56,854 nucleotides of DNA. Source: Minisyncoccota bacterium. Its GTDB lineage: Bacteria; Patescibacteriota; Minisyncoccia; Phycocordibacterales; Phycocordibacteraceae. The DNA is taken from positions 1-56,854 of the forward strand of contig JAQVIY010000005.1 in NCBI GenBank assembly GCA_028695415.1. Direction: 5' to 3'. Positions 1 to 7,380 of the stretch are shown piece by piece. Both the position numbers and the translations under genes were made by a program. Below the pieces are notes generated by a model that searched no databases, was not told where the DNA came from, and saw only the letters and a list, made by a program, of their open reading frames with translations. Numbering within the stretch: the first letter of the stretch is position 1; each line of letters opens with the position of its first letter.

Positions 1-77
1 AGCGTATAGCGTAATAGGTCGTCTGAAATCTGCAGATACGGCCCGGTCGGAATATCTTTGTCGAGCATGCATTTCAT
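1..77 (-). CDS. Partial CDS, N-terminus only, unknown function
   Basis: A reading frame starts at ATG 77 on the minus strand and runs off the left edge after 25 codons without a stop (begins MKCMLDKDIPTGPY). A GATACT box at 84-89 lies 6 nt before the ATG, the same leaderless layout seen in front of many core genes here. It is divergent from the PAS gene. Too little protein is visible to name a family. An internal ATG at 68 is an alternative start. Confidence 0.5.
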   Translation of the reverse strand, partial: MKCMLDKDIPTGPYLQISDDLLRYT

Positions 78-128
78 TCTATCAGTATCTGCGCTCTTGC
101 AAGCGTTCAGAATTGTTATACTGGGACT

Positions 129-599
129 ATGGAAAATATAAACTTCAGAAAAGAGCAATTCGACCTCGCCGTTCTCGGCGGCACCGCGACATGGTGGCAG
201 ATGCATCTCCCATCGGGCGCTGTATCGTTCGGCGATGCAAAGGCGGCGATGCTCGGCTATCCAGAAGAAAAGTTCATGCGATATCAGGATTTCGTTGACC
301 TCGTACACCCCGACGACCGCGAGAAGACGATGCAAGCGATGCGCAACCACTTGGACGGAAAAGCGGAGCTCTACGAGACGACCTATCGGATACGGAATAA
401 AAACGGCGAATACATTTCTTTCTACGACTGCGGACAGATCACGAAGAAAGAAGGCGACGACATAACCGTGACCGGATTCGTACGGAAGATAGACGAGAGC
501 AGTGACACACTCGCCCAGATGAAGGAATTCAAAGAGATGATACTCGAGGGTAATCCCTCTATCGTTGAGCTCGTTTCTGAAATACAGCACGAAAGTTGA
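129..599 (+). CDS. Stand-alone PAS-domain protein
   Basis: This 156-residue protein is essentially one PAS fold of the PAS_3 type: WWQMHLPSG, then LGYPEEKF, then DLVHPDDREKTMQAM, then a Y-R-I-R-N-K-N-G-E-Y strand pair. It has no kinase, cyclase or DNA-binding output domain and no membrane segment, so it is probably a cytoplasmic sensor or adaptor. A response-regulator receiver follows 59 nt downstream, so the two may act together (inference). The start is supported by TATACT at 117-122, ending 6 nt before the ATG with no Shine-Dalgarno, which implies a leaderless message. Confidence 0.75.
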   Translation: MENINFRKEQFDLAVLGGTATWWQMHLPSGAVSFGDAKAAMLGYPEEKFMRYQDFVDLVHPDDREKTMQAMRNHLDGKAELYETTYRIRNKNGEYISFYDCGQITKKEGDDITVTGFVRKIDESSDTLAQMKEFKEMILEGNPSIVELVSEIQHES

Positions 600-658
600 C
601 GTCGGCGCATGGGTGATGTATATTATTGAACAGGCAACCCTACAAGGAGAGATAGGAA

Positions 659-1015
659 ATGCACATTTTATTTGCTGAGGATAATTCCTCGCTTCGGGAG
701 CTGCTTTCCGAAATGCTTGCAAAACGCGGCCATGTCGTGGAAACAGTGAAGGACGGTCATGAACTGATCGCACGGCTCGAACGCGATTTCGATTTTGACG
801 TGATCCTCACCGACCACAACATGCCTCACGTTACCGGCGTTGAAGCGCTTCGCCGCATCCGCAATGATGAACGGCTCAAACATCTGCCCGTCATTGTCGT
901 ATCCGCAAACGAAGTCAACAGCGACGTCGCGAGGCAGGCAGCGCGAGAAGGCGGCATGTTCGTCAAGAAATCTGAATTCAACGACCTGCTTGCAGCTCTC
1001 GGTAAGATCGCGTGA
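659..1015 (+). CDS. Single-domain response regulator (CheY-like receiver)
   Basis: This 118-residue protein is a bare receiver domain. The acidic pair is E7-D8 (LFAEDN), the phospho-acceptor is D52 (ILTDHNMP), the switch serine is in VIVVSANE, and the conserved lysine is in FVKKSEF near the C-terminus. There is no output domain, so it would act by protein contact or phosphorelay. A good Shine-Dalgarno (AAGGAGA, 644-650) sits 8 nt before the ATG and a TATATT box lies at 619-624, unlike the leaderless PAS gene just upstream. An intrinsic terminator follows. No histidine kinase is in the window. Confidence 0.88.
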   Translation: MHILFAEDNSSLRELLSEMLAKRGHVVETVKDGHELIARLERDFDFDVILTDHNMPHVTGVEALRRIRNDERLKHLPVIVVSANEVNSDVARQAAREGGMFVKKSEFNDLLAALGKIA

Positions 1016-1038
1016 AGAAAACGGTGTGAGAAAATGGA

Positions 1039-1070
1039 AAAGGCTCGGTCATAGTTGACCGGCCTTTTTT
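1039..1070. terminator. Bidirectional intrinsic terminator
   Basis: An interrupted stem AAAGGC/GCCTTT and CGGTCA/TGACCG with loop TAGT is followed by TTTTTT on the plus strand. It lies between the convergent response regulator and the small minus-strand gene at 1077-1244 and can serve both. Confidence 0.8.
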
Positions 1071-1076
1071 GTTGCC

Positions 1077-1244
1077 TTACAGCTCGAGATCGAGATGCTG
1101 CTGTGTGTCCGTAAAGAACCTTGCGGTATACAGACTTCCCTCTCCCGAGACATTACCGCCTACTTCGACGGGCTTCTCGAGACCTTGAGCGAGCCTATTG
1201 AAGTACTCGTCTCTTCTTAGGTTGAATTGCTCTTGATTTGCCAC
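1077..1244 (-). CDS. Small soluble protein of unknown function (55 aa)
   Basis: GTG at 1244 is preceded by a Shine-Dalgarno AGGAG with 5-nt spacing and opens a 55-residue frame ending TAA at 1077. The product starts MANQEQFNLRRDEY and ends QQHLDLEL. It is charged, without membrane segments, and I do not recognise it. It belongs to the Shine-Dalgarno-led, terminator-bounded class of small genes. A consensus-like promoter lies upstream (TTGCTA and TAATCT with 17-nt spacing) and a terminator-like hairpin lies between promoter and gene. Confidence 0.6.
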   Translation of the reverse strand: MANQEQFNLRRDEYFNRLAQGLEKPVEVGGNVSGEGSLYTARFFTDTQQHLDLEL

Positions 1245-1277
1245 GTTTTCTCCTAAAGAACTGTTTCGTTGAAGACA

Positions 1278-1314
1278 AAAGAAAAGGACGGCTCACGAGA
1301 GTCGCCCTTTCGTC
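1278..1314 (-). promoter_or_regulatory. Terminator-like hairpin in the leader of the 1077-1244 gene
   Basis: Read on the minus strand, the arms AAAGGGCGACTC and GAGCCGTCCTTT (one mismatch, tetraloop TCGT) are followed by TCTTTT. It lies after the promoter and before the Shine-Dalgarno, the position of a transcription attenuator. No leader peptide or alternative antiterminator pairing was identified. Confidence 0.4.
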
Positions 1315-1324
1315 TGTGAGAACC

Positions 1325-1353
1325 AGATTAGCACAGATGCTGAAAAATAGCAA
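1325..1353 (-). promoter_or_regulatory. Promoter of the 1077-1244 gene
   Basis: On the minus strand, TTGCTA (1353-1348) and TAATCT (1330-1325) are separated by exactly 17 nt, with TGC directly before the -10. Transcription from here gives an approximately 75-nt leader before the GTG start. Confidence 0.6.
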
Positions 1354-1475
1354 CAGTCTTCACACCTCATTCTCGCATCTCTGGACACCAATACTATTAT
1401 CCTGTGCAGATAACGCATAGCAACTGTGCTATTCGTTTTGTTTTTTAACCTATGGGCAGTGCTATGCTTTTAGTA

Positions 1476-2300
1476 ATGACCACCACCAACACGCTCGACA
1501 GGATATTCAACGGGTATTCGCTTCTCAGTATAAATATCGTCATTATCGTGCTCGCGCTCACTGTCGGGGGCGGATTGTACTTCTTTGAGACCGGGCTCAT
1601 ACACCTCATCGCGCTTCTCTTCATTGCCCTTGCTCTCTTGCGCATGTTCTACCATCACTACACGTACGACCCTATCTTGGAAAAGTTCGTGCACGCGAGC
1701 CTCTTCGCCCTGCTTGTCTTCGCGGGATCGCACGTCATCGAATACGTGAGTATGATGTTCCTCAACCGATACGTGGACGCCGTGTTCGAGAACGTGGCAA
1801 ATTTCTATCTCATCAGCACGTTTGCCATCATCGCAGGAGCTACTCATTTCTCGAGCATCAATCATAAAACGTATTCCTCATTTCTGAGAAAGTTCTCGTA
1901 TGCCGTCATCGTCGGCCTATTCCTCCTCGCGCTGTTTCTCCTTGCGAACGACCGTGCGATTCTTCTCGATACCGCAAGCGGTACGTCCTATGCGTACGCA
2001 GGTATGCTCGCTATCGCCGGAGCGCTCACCAGCATCGAGATACTGAGAATACGGCGTCTCACGCCTATCATGCACGGATTCACGACCTACCTTCTCGGAG
2101 CTCTCTTCACCATCCTCGTCGCCATCCTCCCAAACATATTCTATGAGGCCCTTGGAGACGCCGGCGTCCCAAGCTACGTCTCTATCTACGCGAGCCACTT
2201 CCTGTTCTATGCCGCACTCAGCCTCTTTTTCCTCGCCTTCAAGAAGATGGCTTACCTCGGCGGAGTGTACGAAGACTTGAAAGCGCTCGATGTGAACTAA
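1476..2300 (+). CDS. Polytopic membrane protein, about seven TM segments, unknown function
   Basis: The protein is almost wholly hydrophobic, with about seven predicted transmembrane helices (IVIIVLALTVGGGLYFF, LIALLFIALALLRMFY and further segments to the end) and no soluble domain. The topology resembles seven-TM sensor modules, but no kinase or catalytic motif is present. The frame is also open to an ATG at 1452. I prefer 1476 because TATGCT at 1463-1468 ends 7 nt before it. The cupredoxin gene starts 1 nt after the stop, so the two are co-transcribed, which suggests a membrane partner for a copper protein (inference). Confidence 0.6.
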   Translation: MTTTNTLDRIFNGYSLLSINIVIIVLALTVGGGLYFFETGLIHLIALLFIALALLRMFYHHYTYDPILEKFVHASLFALLVFAGSHVIEYVSMMFLNRYVDAVFENVANFYLISTFAIIAGATHFSSINHKTYSSFLRKFSYAVIVGLFLLALFLLANDRAILLDTASGTSYAYAGMLAIAGALTSIEILRIRRLTPIMHGFTTYLLGALFTILVAILPNIFYEALGDAGVPSYVSIYASHFLFYAALSLFFLAFKKMAYLGGVYEDLKALDVN

Positions 2301-2301
2301 T

Positions 2302-2739
2302 ATGGACTCTGCAGGGAATCCACGAGGATGGTTACCGCGATACAGTCTTGTCGCGGGAATTATCCTTCTCATACTGCTTGTGTCATACATCGTAGTGCCG
2401 AAGAAGGTCGCCGCACCCGGGGGAACATCTGCCCTCCCTGTCGCCGGTCAGGTCGTGACGTACACTGCCTCCGGCTTCTCACCGGACACGCTTACGATCA
2501 CCAAGGGTTCGGTCGTCACCTTCAAGAATGAGTCCGGTAACGACCTTCGTGTTGCTTCGAATCCTCACCCTATCCATGATACGTACCCGACCCGCGGCGG
2601 TTGCATCTCGAGCACCTTTGATTCCTGCGACACTATCGCCCCTGGAGCATCATGGTCATTTCAGTTCAACATCCTGGGCACGTGGGGATACCACAATCAC
2701 GTGAATCCTACCGACACCGGCGTCATAGTCGTCCAATAA
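2302..2739 (+). CDS. Membrane-anchored cupredoxin (type 1 copper protein)
   Basis: This 145-residue protein has one N-terminal transmembrane anchor (about residues 16-34) and a plastocyanin/azurin-like domain. The line FSPDTLTITKGSVVTFKNESG is typical of small blue copper proteins. The likely ligands are H in NPHPIHD, C in TFDSC, and H in WGYHNHVNP. It would sit outside the cytoplasmic membrane carrying copper or electrons. It is joined to the membrane protein upstream with a 1-nt gap, and a strong bidirectional terminator follows. Confidence 0.85.
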   Translation: MDSAGNPRGWLPRYSLVAGIILLILLVSYIVVPKKVAAPGGTSALPVAGQVVTYTASGFSPDTLTITKGSVVTFKNESGNDLRVASNPHPIHDTYPTRGGCISSTFDSCDTIAPGASWSFQFNILGTWGYHNHVNPTDTGVIVVQ

Positions 2740-2740
2740 A

Positions 2741-2772
2741 AAACAACCCCGCTCTGGCGGGGTTGTTTTTTA
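2741..2772. terminator. Bidirectional intrinsic terminator
   Basis: Stem AACAACCCCGC/GCGGGGTTGTT with loop TCTG, an A-run before it and a T-run after it. It separates the convergent cupredoxin gene and the 2783-3118 gene. Confidence 0.9.
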
Positions 2773-2782
2773 TTGGAGAAGA

Positions 2783-3118
2783 CTACTTCTTTACCGTGGT
2801 CTTCGTCGTAGTCGCCGGGACAGCAGAGGTCGTCCCGTAATAATACCGGGTACCCATCATACCGCTCGGCACGCCGTAGTACCCCTGACTGCGCTCGATA
2901 CCGTAGGAATTCATCATCCCGTACCCATAGTCGCCGCTCCAAAGAGCTGAGCGAATAGCGCTCTTCAGCTCGCCAAACTGAACGCCGCACCAGAATATGA
3001 AGAGTGCGACGAATATCTTAATAACGATGTGCATCCAGTGATGCTGTCTGCACATCCCATCCTGCATATGATGCCGGTCGCACATCATGCATTCGCCCTC
3101 CATGTCATTTTTAGCCAT
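2783..3118 (-). CDS. His/Met/Cys-rich single-pass membrane protein, possible metal binder
   Basis: The first 30 residues of this 111-residue protein are dense in metal ligands (ECMMCDRHHM, then CRQHHWMH). One transmembrane helix follows (IVIKIFVALFIFWCGVQFG), then a Gly/Tyr/Met-rich tail ending in a Thr/Lys stretch. It is unlike any family I can name. Its neighbour is a cupredoxin, so copper or another soft metal is a reasonable guess (inference). The start at 3118 is preceded by a TATAAT box whose predicted message begins several nt before the ATG. Confidence 0.6.
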   Translation of the reverse strand: MAKNDMEGECMMCDRHHMQDGMCRQHHWMHIVIKIFVALFIFWCGVQFGELKSAIRSALWSGDYGYGMMNSYGIERSQGYYGVPSGMMGTRYYYGTTSAVPATTTKTTVKK

Positions 3119-3164
3119 GTGTCTTGTTCATTAGATTATATGCAGGTAGTATACCGTACACTTC

Positions 3165-4031
3165 ATGCGTCACCATTCGTATTTACTGATAACTTTTCTC
3201 ATCGCTGCAATCGTCGGCGGCGTAGCGCTCCCTATCGATACTGCCGACGGGCTTACGGGCCCGGTAGAATTCGTGTCTGCCAATGATGAAACGCGCTACG
3301 CCGAAGCGCCTCCCGCTCCAGATCTGTCGGCACCCTCTGTCGCGTCTTCCGCGGCGAAGCTCAAACTCCCCATACTCGTATACCATATTGTCCGCCCGAG
3401 TTTCCCGAGCGACAGTCAAGCGGTAAAGAATATCGCGCAGACGCCGGAGGTATTCGATGCGCAGATGCAGTACCTCAGCGATGCCGGGTATCATGTCGTA
3501 TCCTTCGGCGATCTTGAGAACCACTACCGAAGCGAAGCTGCCCTGCCCGATAAGCCCATTATCATCTCGTTCGACGACGGATGGAGCAATCAGTTTCATT
3601 ACGCCTTCCCTCTCCTCAAAAAGCACCGCTACACTGCCGCCTTCTTCGTATTCACCAACCCCATCGGTTCCAATAAGAATTTCATCACGTGGGACGAGCT
3701 GCGCGAGATGCGGGACGCGGGCATGACTATCGGCAGCCATTCGCGTTCGCACCCCTACCTCACTACCCTCTCTGACCCGACGAAACTCTGGAATGAAATA
3801 GCCGGTTCGAAAGAACGGCTCGAGAAGGAGCTCGGGGTGCCCGTTACAGAATTCGCATACCCCTTCGGACAATACAACCCTTCTATCGTCGCGATGGTAG
3901 AAAAATCCGGCTACAAGTCCGCCCGCGGCGATCGGTATTATCGAGGCGAACAAACAGCGAGTCGTCTCTTTGACCTCGACGCCATGAACGCGCCGACAGA
4001 CCTGCCGGCCTTCAAGCAAAAGTTCCCCTAA
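3165..4031 (+). CDS. Exported polysaccharide deacetylase (NodB homology)
   Basis: After a signal peptide or anchor (YLLITFLIAAIVGGVAL) the 288-residue protein has a carbohydrate esterase family 4 fold: LPILVYHIV, the metal/catalytic motif IISFDDGWS, the H-S-x-x-H motif HSRSHPYL, and EFAYPFGQYN. CE4 enzymes remove N-acetyl groups from peptidoglycan or other surface glycans. The start lies 9 nt after TATACC (3150-3155). It converges on the PAP2 gene at 4035 with a 3-nt gap. Confidence 0.88.
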   Translation: MRHHSYLLITFLIAAIVGGVALPIDTADGLTGPVEFVSANDETRYAEAPPAPDLSAPSVASSAAKLKLPILVYHIVRPSFPSDSQAVKNIAQTPEVFDAQMQYLSDAGYHVVSFGDLENHYRSEAALPDKPIIISFDDGWSNQFHYAFPLLKKHRYTAAFFVFTNPIGSNKNFITWDELREMRDAGMTIGSHSRSHPYLTTLSDPTKLWNEIAGSKERLEKELGVPVTEFAYPFGQYNPSIVAMVEKSGYKSARGDRYYRGEQTASRLFDLDAMNAPTDLPAFKQKFP

Positions 4032-4034
4032 AGA

Positions 4035-4709
4035 CTAGTGCACAAGAGGTGCTGTCGCGACGAGATTATAATCGCGCGGGAAGAAGTAGCGGGCTATCTT
4101 GAAAATGCCATAGGTTATAAAAGGCGCGGCGAACACGTCTATCGAGTAGTGCACGTGCGCGAAGAGCACGGCTATCGCGAACATGAGCGATAGGAACAAG
4201 AAGACGAAGCGCGCGCGGCGCTGTTCCCAGAAAATGAACGCCATCAAAAGCGGAAGGCCGGTATGACCTGAGAAGAAGAGCCCTGTTTGGAAATTGAGAT
4301 ATGCGTAGATGCCGTCGAACACCCCATAGCCAGGGGCGATATGCTCCGGATAGATGCCCACGTGAGTGAGCGAGATGAAGAACGCGCGAATGATGATGAA
4401 AAGCGCGAGCGCTTTGAGCGTGAACGGGATATAGCGCGGCCGTTTGAGCACGAAAACGGTACCAAGAACGATCGCTAAGAGTGCGCATTCGATGATAATG
4501 AAACTCAAATCGACCGCCTGCAGATTATCAAGAACGAGATCCCCGACGTACCGTGAGGTCGGACGAGTCGAGTAGGTAAACGCGTAGACATTTGCGGCAT
4601 GCTCGGCCACATACGCGACACCCATAAACGCGAGCGCACCGAGGAGCGAATAGCGGTGCGTCGGCGAAAATAGGCTCTTATAGGAAAATGAGTCTCGCGA
4701 CTGTTGCAT
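4035..4709 (-). CDS. PAP2_C-type (sphingomyelin-synthase-like) membrane phosphatase/transferase
   Basis: This protein of about 224 residues has roughly six transmembrane segments and the paired motifs FFSGHTG and HVHYSIDVF, the H-x-G and H-Y-x-x-D pattern of the PAP2_C family. Those enzymes act on lipid phosphates or move phospho-head groups, and the substrate here cannot be told. The frame is open to ATG 4736, but TATACT (4723-4718) ends 8 nt before ATG 4709, so the shorter leaderless start is preferred. Confidence 0.7.
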   Translation of the reverse strand: MQQSRDSFSYKSLFSPTHRYSLLGALAFMGVAYVAEHAANVYAFTYSTRPTSRYVGDLVLDNLQAVDLSFIIIECALLAIVLGTVFVLKRPRYIPFTLKALALFIIIRAFFISLTHVGIYPEHIAPGYGVFDGIYAYLNFQTGLFFSGHTGLPLLMAFIFWEQRRARFVFLFLSLMFAIAVLFAHVHYSIDVFAAPFITYGIFKIARYFFPRDYNLVATAPLVH

Positions 4710-4833
4710 TTCTGTAAAGTATATGCTATATTTCATTCGTCAACCAGCGCTGGATCCAGAGAAGTGGGATCGAGCTTCTATCTTCGGCTACTGATTTGAT
4801 ACCTTAGTCACAAAATCTATCTAGTCTAGCAGC

Positions 4834-5043
4834 ATGCAAAACGGTACGGTAATCAAGAAGAACGAGAAGGGCTTCGGCTTCATAAAAGTCGACGGAGCAC
4901 CGGATGGTTCTAAGGACCTCTTCTTCCACGCCAACGAGCTCAGGAACACTTCGTTTGACGAGCTCCGCGAGGGAGACAAGGTGACTTTTGAGATCGGCGA
5001 TAGCCCGAAGGGCCAGAACGCTCTCAACGTCAGCAAGATCTAA
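4834..5043 (+). CDS. cspA: Cold-shock domain protein
   Basis: A 69-residue single cold-shock domain: [14 protein letters not shown] carries RNP-1 (KGFGFI), DLFFH matches RNP-2 (usually VFVH), and the end QNALNVSKI is typical. It binds single-stranded RNA and DNA as an RNA chaperone. Unlike E. coli cspA it shows no long leader: TAGTCT at 4822-4827 ends 6 nt before the ATG. A 19-bp terminator follows. Confidence 0.92.
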   Translation: MQNGTVIKKNEKGFGFIKVDGAPDGSKDLFFHANELRNTSFDELREGDKVTFEIGDSPKGQNALNVSKI

Positions 5044-5049
5044 CCAATC

Positions 5050-5091
5050 AAGCAAAGAGAAACGCCCCGTGAGGGGCGTTTCTCTTTGCTT
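5050..5091. terminator. Bidirectional terminator, 19-bp perfect stem
   Basis: Arms at 5050-5068 and 5073-5091 are perfectly complementary (inner part GAAACGCCCC/GGGGCGTTTC, loop GTGA), followed by TATTTTTT. It serves cspA (+) and overlaps the stop of the convergent SET gene (-). Confidence 0.9.
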
Positions 5092-5491
5092 ATTTTTTGC
5101 ACTTCACACAGCGGCAGCCGTACGGTTTGATATGCTCATCGACATACTCTTCGCCATAGTCGTACGTAAATTCCTCCCCTTTTTTGATAGATTTGATGGC
5201 GTCAATGAATACGCGTCCGCGTTCTATCTCCGGCTCGCAATTGGGCTTACAGGAATGATTGATGTAGCGGGCGATATTCTCGCGCGTCGTGCCGTCGATC
5301 GTCTTACGACTGTTCACCTCAAAGAGGTACTTGCTTCTGCTCGTGTACTCCTCTTCCTTTGAGATGGTGCGACCAAAGTATTCGATGATACGCTCACCCT
5401 TCTTGAATGCGCGCGTCGCGAAGAGCCCGAGTCCGGCACTCGATCTCCCCACCCGAACACCGTCGGGGTATGTCTGTTTTTTTGTACTCAT
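5090..5491 (-). CDS. SET-domain lysine methyltransferase-like protein
   Basis: This 133-residue protein is a complete SET domain: GLGLFATRAFKKGERIIEY, the pseudoknot motif RYINHSCKPNC, EEFTYDYGEEY, and a C-terminal post-SET CRCVKCKK that would hold zinc. SET proteins transfer methyl groups from S-adenosylmethionine to protein lysines; ribosomal proteins are plausible bacterial substrates, but nothing here shows which. The start at 5491 follows AGGAACC and a TATACA box. The stop lies inside the shared terminator. Confidence 0.85.
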   Translation of the reverse strand: MSTKKQTYPDGVRVGRSSAGLGLFATRAFKKGERIIEYFGRTISKEEEYTSRSKYLFEVNSRKTIDGTTRENIARYINHSCKPNCEPEIERGRVFIDAIKSIKKGEEFTYDYGEEYVDEHIKPYGCRCVKCKK

Positions 5492-5507
5492 GGTTCCTGT
5501 ATGTATA

Positions 5508-6146
5508 TCACGCCTTCCGCCATTCAGTAAATAAACCTGCCTTGCGCTCCATCGAGTCGGCCGTACGCACATACCGCCAATTTCCTCTCGGTACGAGATT
5601 AGCATGCGGGAGCTCGCTCAAGACGTCGGCAACCTCCCAGAGATCTTTCTCGGCGGTAATCCACGCGGTACCGAAGCGGCGCATATCGAGCTGCCGACTG
5701 TAGCACTCAAGCGTCTTCTCGCCCGAAGGGAGGAACCATTCGTTGAAGTATGAGGCAGCGAGCTCGCGAAGCGAGCGGTAGATAGGGTCACGGAAGCGAA
5801 GCACCGCGTGGTTGGTCTTGCTCACCGCGCCCCACGCGCCACCGCGCCTATAGAGCGCAATCACATGATCAACATCACCCCGCCCCATGCGCGCCGAGAG
5901 ATTCATGATGAGCGGGCGCTCGCCTGTTATCCAGAGCGCGGTAGCGGCGAGCATCGCGCCCTCGATGCAGTGTGCCTTTCTCGCGGCAAGCACCGCGCGC
6001 GGTGAGCGGTGTGTGTCACCGCCCTCCTCAAAGTTCATCGGGAGCGCATCGAGGAAATCTTGTATCTTTACGGGCGTCGAGAGTTTCTGAAGCATCTGGT
6101 ACTCCCCTTTAGTTAGTCCGGACGCTGTGCGCGTAAGGCGATGCAT
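5508..6146 (-). CDS. Transglutaminase-like cysteine peptidase-fold protein
   Basis: This protein of about 212 residues has a Cys followed by a helix (ARKAHCIEGAMLAATAL) and a later DVDHVIALYRRGGAWGAVS, the Cys-His-Asp order of the transglutaminase-like fold. The expected catalytic residues are C in AHCIEG and H/D in DHVI. No signal peptide or membrane segment is seen. Substrate unknown. The start at 6146 is supported by TAGTAT (6158-6153) ending 6 nt upstream; a GTG at 6152 is in frame but would lie before the predicted +1. Confidence 0.6.
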   Translation of the reverse strand: MHRLTRTASGLTKGEYQMLQKLSTPVKIQDFLDALPMNFEEGGDTHRSPRAVLAARKAHCIEGAMLAATALWITGERPLIMNLSARMGRGDVDHVIALYRRGGAWGAVSKTNHAVLRFRDPIYRSLRELAASYFNEWFLPSGEKTLECYSRQLDMRRFGTAWITAEKDLWEVADVLSELPHANLVPRGNWRYVRTADSMERKAGLFTEWRKA

Positions 6147-6173
6147 GCGCACATACTACTCCATTGACGCGAA

Positions 6174-6737
6174 TTACTTGAGCGCAATACCCTTAGTCGG
6201 AGTGCCGACGATAGCAGCGAGTTCGGCTTGAGTCTTCGGGATGTGATTGCTGTCCACGTGTCCCACCACGCGCACGGTGACACCCTCACAGACGCCGAGC
6301 ACCTGGGCGGCATTCTTCATTCCCTTATCGGTGGTGGCATAGTTCGCTTCGTTATCGAGAAGGATGTCCACGCGCTTCGTAAAACGAGCGTTCATGGTGT
6401 CCTCGATGATGCGGTACCCGATACGATGAGCGACGCGACTGAAGCCGCAAGTATCATCCGACGAGACGGTAGAGTCGTCGAGTTCGATAATGGTACCGAA
6501 TGGCAATTCGTTTGCGAGATCCTGCGAGCGAGCGGCGATAATCTCTGGATTCGAGTATGCGCCGGAGGCGGTCTCGAACGGATTTCCGTCGGTCTGTTCT
6601 GGCACGGCGTTATACGCCGTAAGGGCTACGGTATAGCTCGGCTGCGAAAGCGCCTCTGGCGCCTGTGCGTGAGCCGGTAATGCCATAGCTCCGCCGGAAA
6701 AAAGCAAAAACCCCATCAGGGCTCCTAATATAGTCAT
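6174..6737 (-). CDS. Exported 3D-domain (RlpA-like beta-barrel) cell-wall protein
   Basis: A signal peptide (MTILGALMGFLLFSGGAMALPAHA, cleavage near residue 24) precedes a 160-residue domain. Its end, with TKRVDILLDNEA and a spaced V-R-V-V, resembles the 3D (Asp-Asp-Asp) double-psi barrel of bacterial wall-active proteins. The single Cys pair (DDTCGF, GVCEGV) could form a disulfide outside the cell. A consensus promoter with a palindrome over its -35 lies upstream. Confidence 0.65.
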   Translation of the reverse strand: MTILGALMGFLLFSGGAMALPAHAQAPEALSQPSYTVALTAYNAVPEQTDGNPFETASGAYSNPEIIAARSQDLANELPFGTIIELDDSTVSSDDTCGFSRVAHRIGYRIIEDTMNARFTKRVDILLDNEANYATTDKGMKNAAQVLGVCEGVTVRVVGHVDSNHIPKTQAELAAIVGTPTKGIALK

Positions 6738-6781
6738 TGGTTTTAGTTACCGAAATAGCCAATAGCCACCTCGTTATTTCT

Positions 6782-6812
6782 AGGATAGCATATTGACAAT
6801 ATCCTGTCAATA
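6782..6812 (-). promoter_or_regulatory. Consensus promoter with palindromic operator, for the 3D-domain gene
   Basis: On the minus strand, TTGACA (6810-6805) and TATCCT (6787-6782) are 17 nt apart. The -35 lies in an inverted repeat, TATTGACA/TGTCAATA (6791-6798 and 6805-6812), with 6 nt between the arms, a good size for a dimeric repressor site. It gives a leader of about 38 nt and overlaps the stop of the PAP2 gene. Confidence 0.65.
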
Positions 6813-7349
6813 GGTTCTGAAGAGGTTGTTTTTGACCTTCTGGGCTAGAAAAACGATGCCGTATGCCGTGCCGATACCGATGATCGCTCCGCCGATAATA
6901 TCGGAGGGATAATGCACGCCCGCTATCACGCGGCTGACGGTTATCACTATAGTTGCAATAAAGAAGCCAGTCCCCCACTTCTTGTCGTAGAGATAGAGGA
7001 CGGTCGAAAGCGCGAAGAAGAACGCCGCGTGCCCTGAGGGGAACGACCACGCACTGTCGGTGAGGAGATAGTGCACGTCGGGAAGTGTTGCAAAGGGTCG
7101 CGGACGATGAGAGAACGCGCGAATAAGCTCGGTAATACCGAAGCGGGCGATGACGCTCGCCGTGCCAGCCACGATAAGCGGCATCCACTTCTCTCGTTTC
7201 GAATAGCGAGAGAGAAAAACAAGCGCGAGGAGAGCGATGACGACGAGATACGCGAGATAGGTAGCGCAAAATACAATAACGCTGTCGAGGAACGGCGACT
7301 TCCCTGCGAAGCTATTCAAGAGATAGAAAAGCTGCGTATCAAACGTCAT
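6807..7349 (-). CDS. PAP2-family undecaprenyl-diphosphatase-like membrane enzyme
   Basis: This 180-residue polytopic protein carries all three acid-phosphatase motifs: the K-x6-R-P variant ending HRPRPFA, PSGHAAF, and SRVIAGVHYPSD. BcrC-type enzymes dephosphorylate undecaprenyl diphosphate at the outer face of the membrane to recycle the glycan carrier. The start at 7349 is preceded by TATAAT ending 9 nt upstream. It is divergent from the P-type ATPase and shares a 30-nt promoter region with it. Confidence 0.8.
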   Translation of the reverse strand: MTFDTQLFYLLNSFAGKSPFLDSVIVFCATYLAYLVVIALLALVFLSRYSKREKWMPLIVAGTASVIARFGITELIRAFSHRPRPFATLPDVHYLLTDSAWSFPSGHAAFFFALSTVLYLYDKKWGTGFFIATIVITVSRVIAGVHYPSDIIGGAIIGIGTAYGIVFLAQKVKNNLFRTY

Positions 7350-7380
7350 GTGCCGCGTATTATATACTATATGCACTCCC

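Noticed and set aside
1452-1475. Start of the seven-TM gene at ATG 1452
   Set aside because: It would lie upstream of the TATGCT box at 1463-1468 that best explains the start; retained only as an alternative.
5761-5777. GCTCGC/GCGAGC palindrome in the transglutaminase-like gene as an inserted repeat
   Set aside because: Short and explained by common codons of this GC-rich genome in a Ser-Leu-Arg-Glu-Leu stretch; not a clear insertion.
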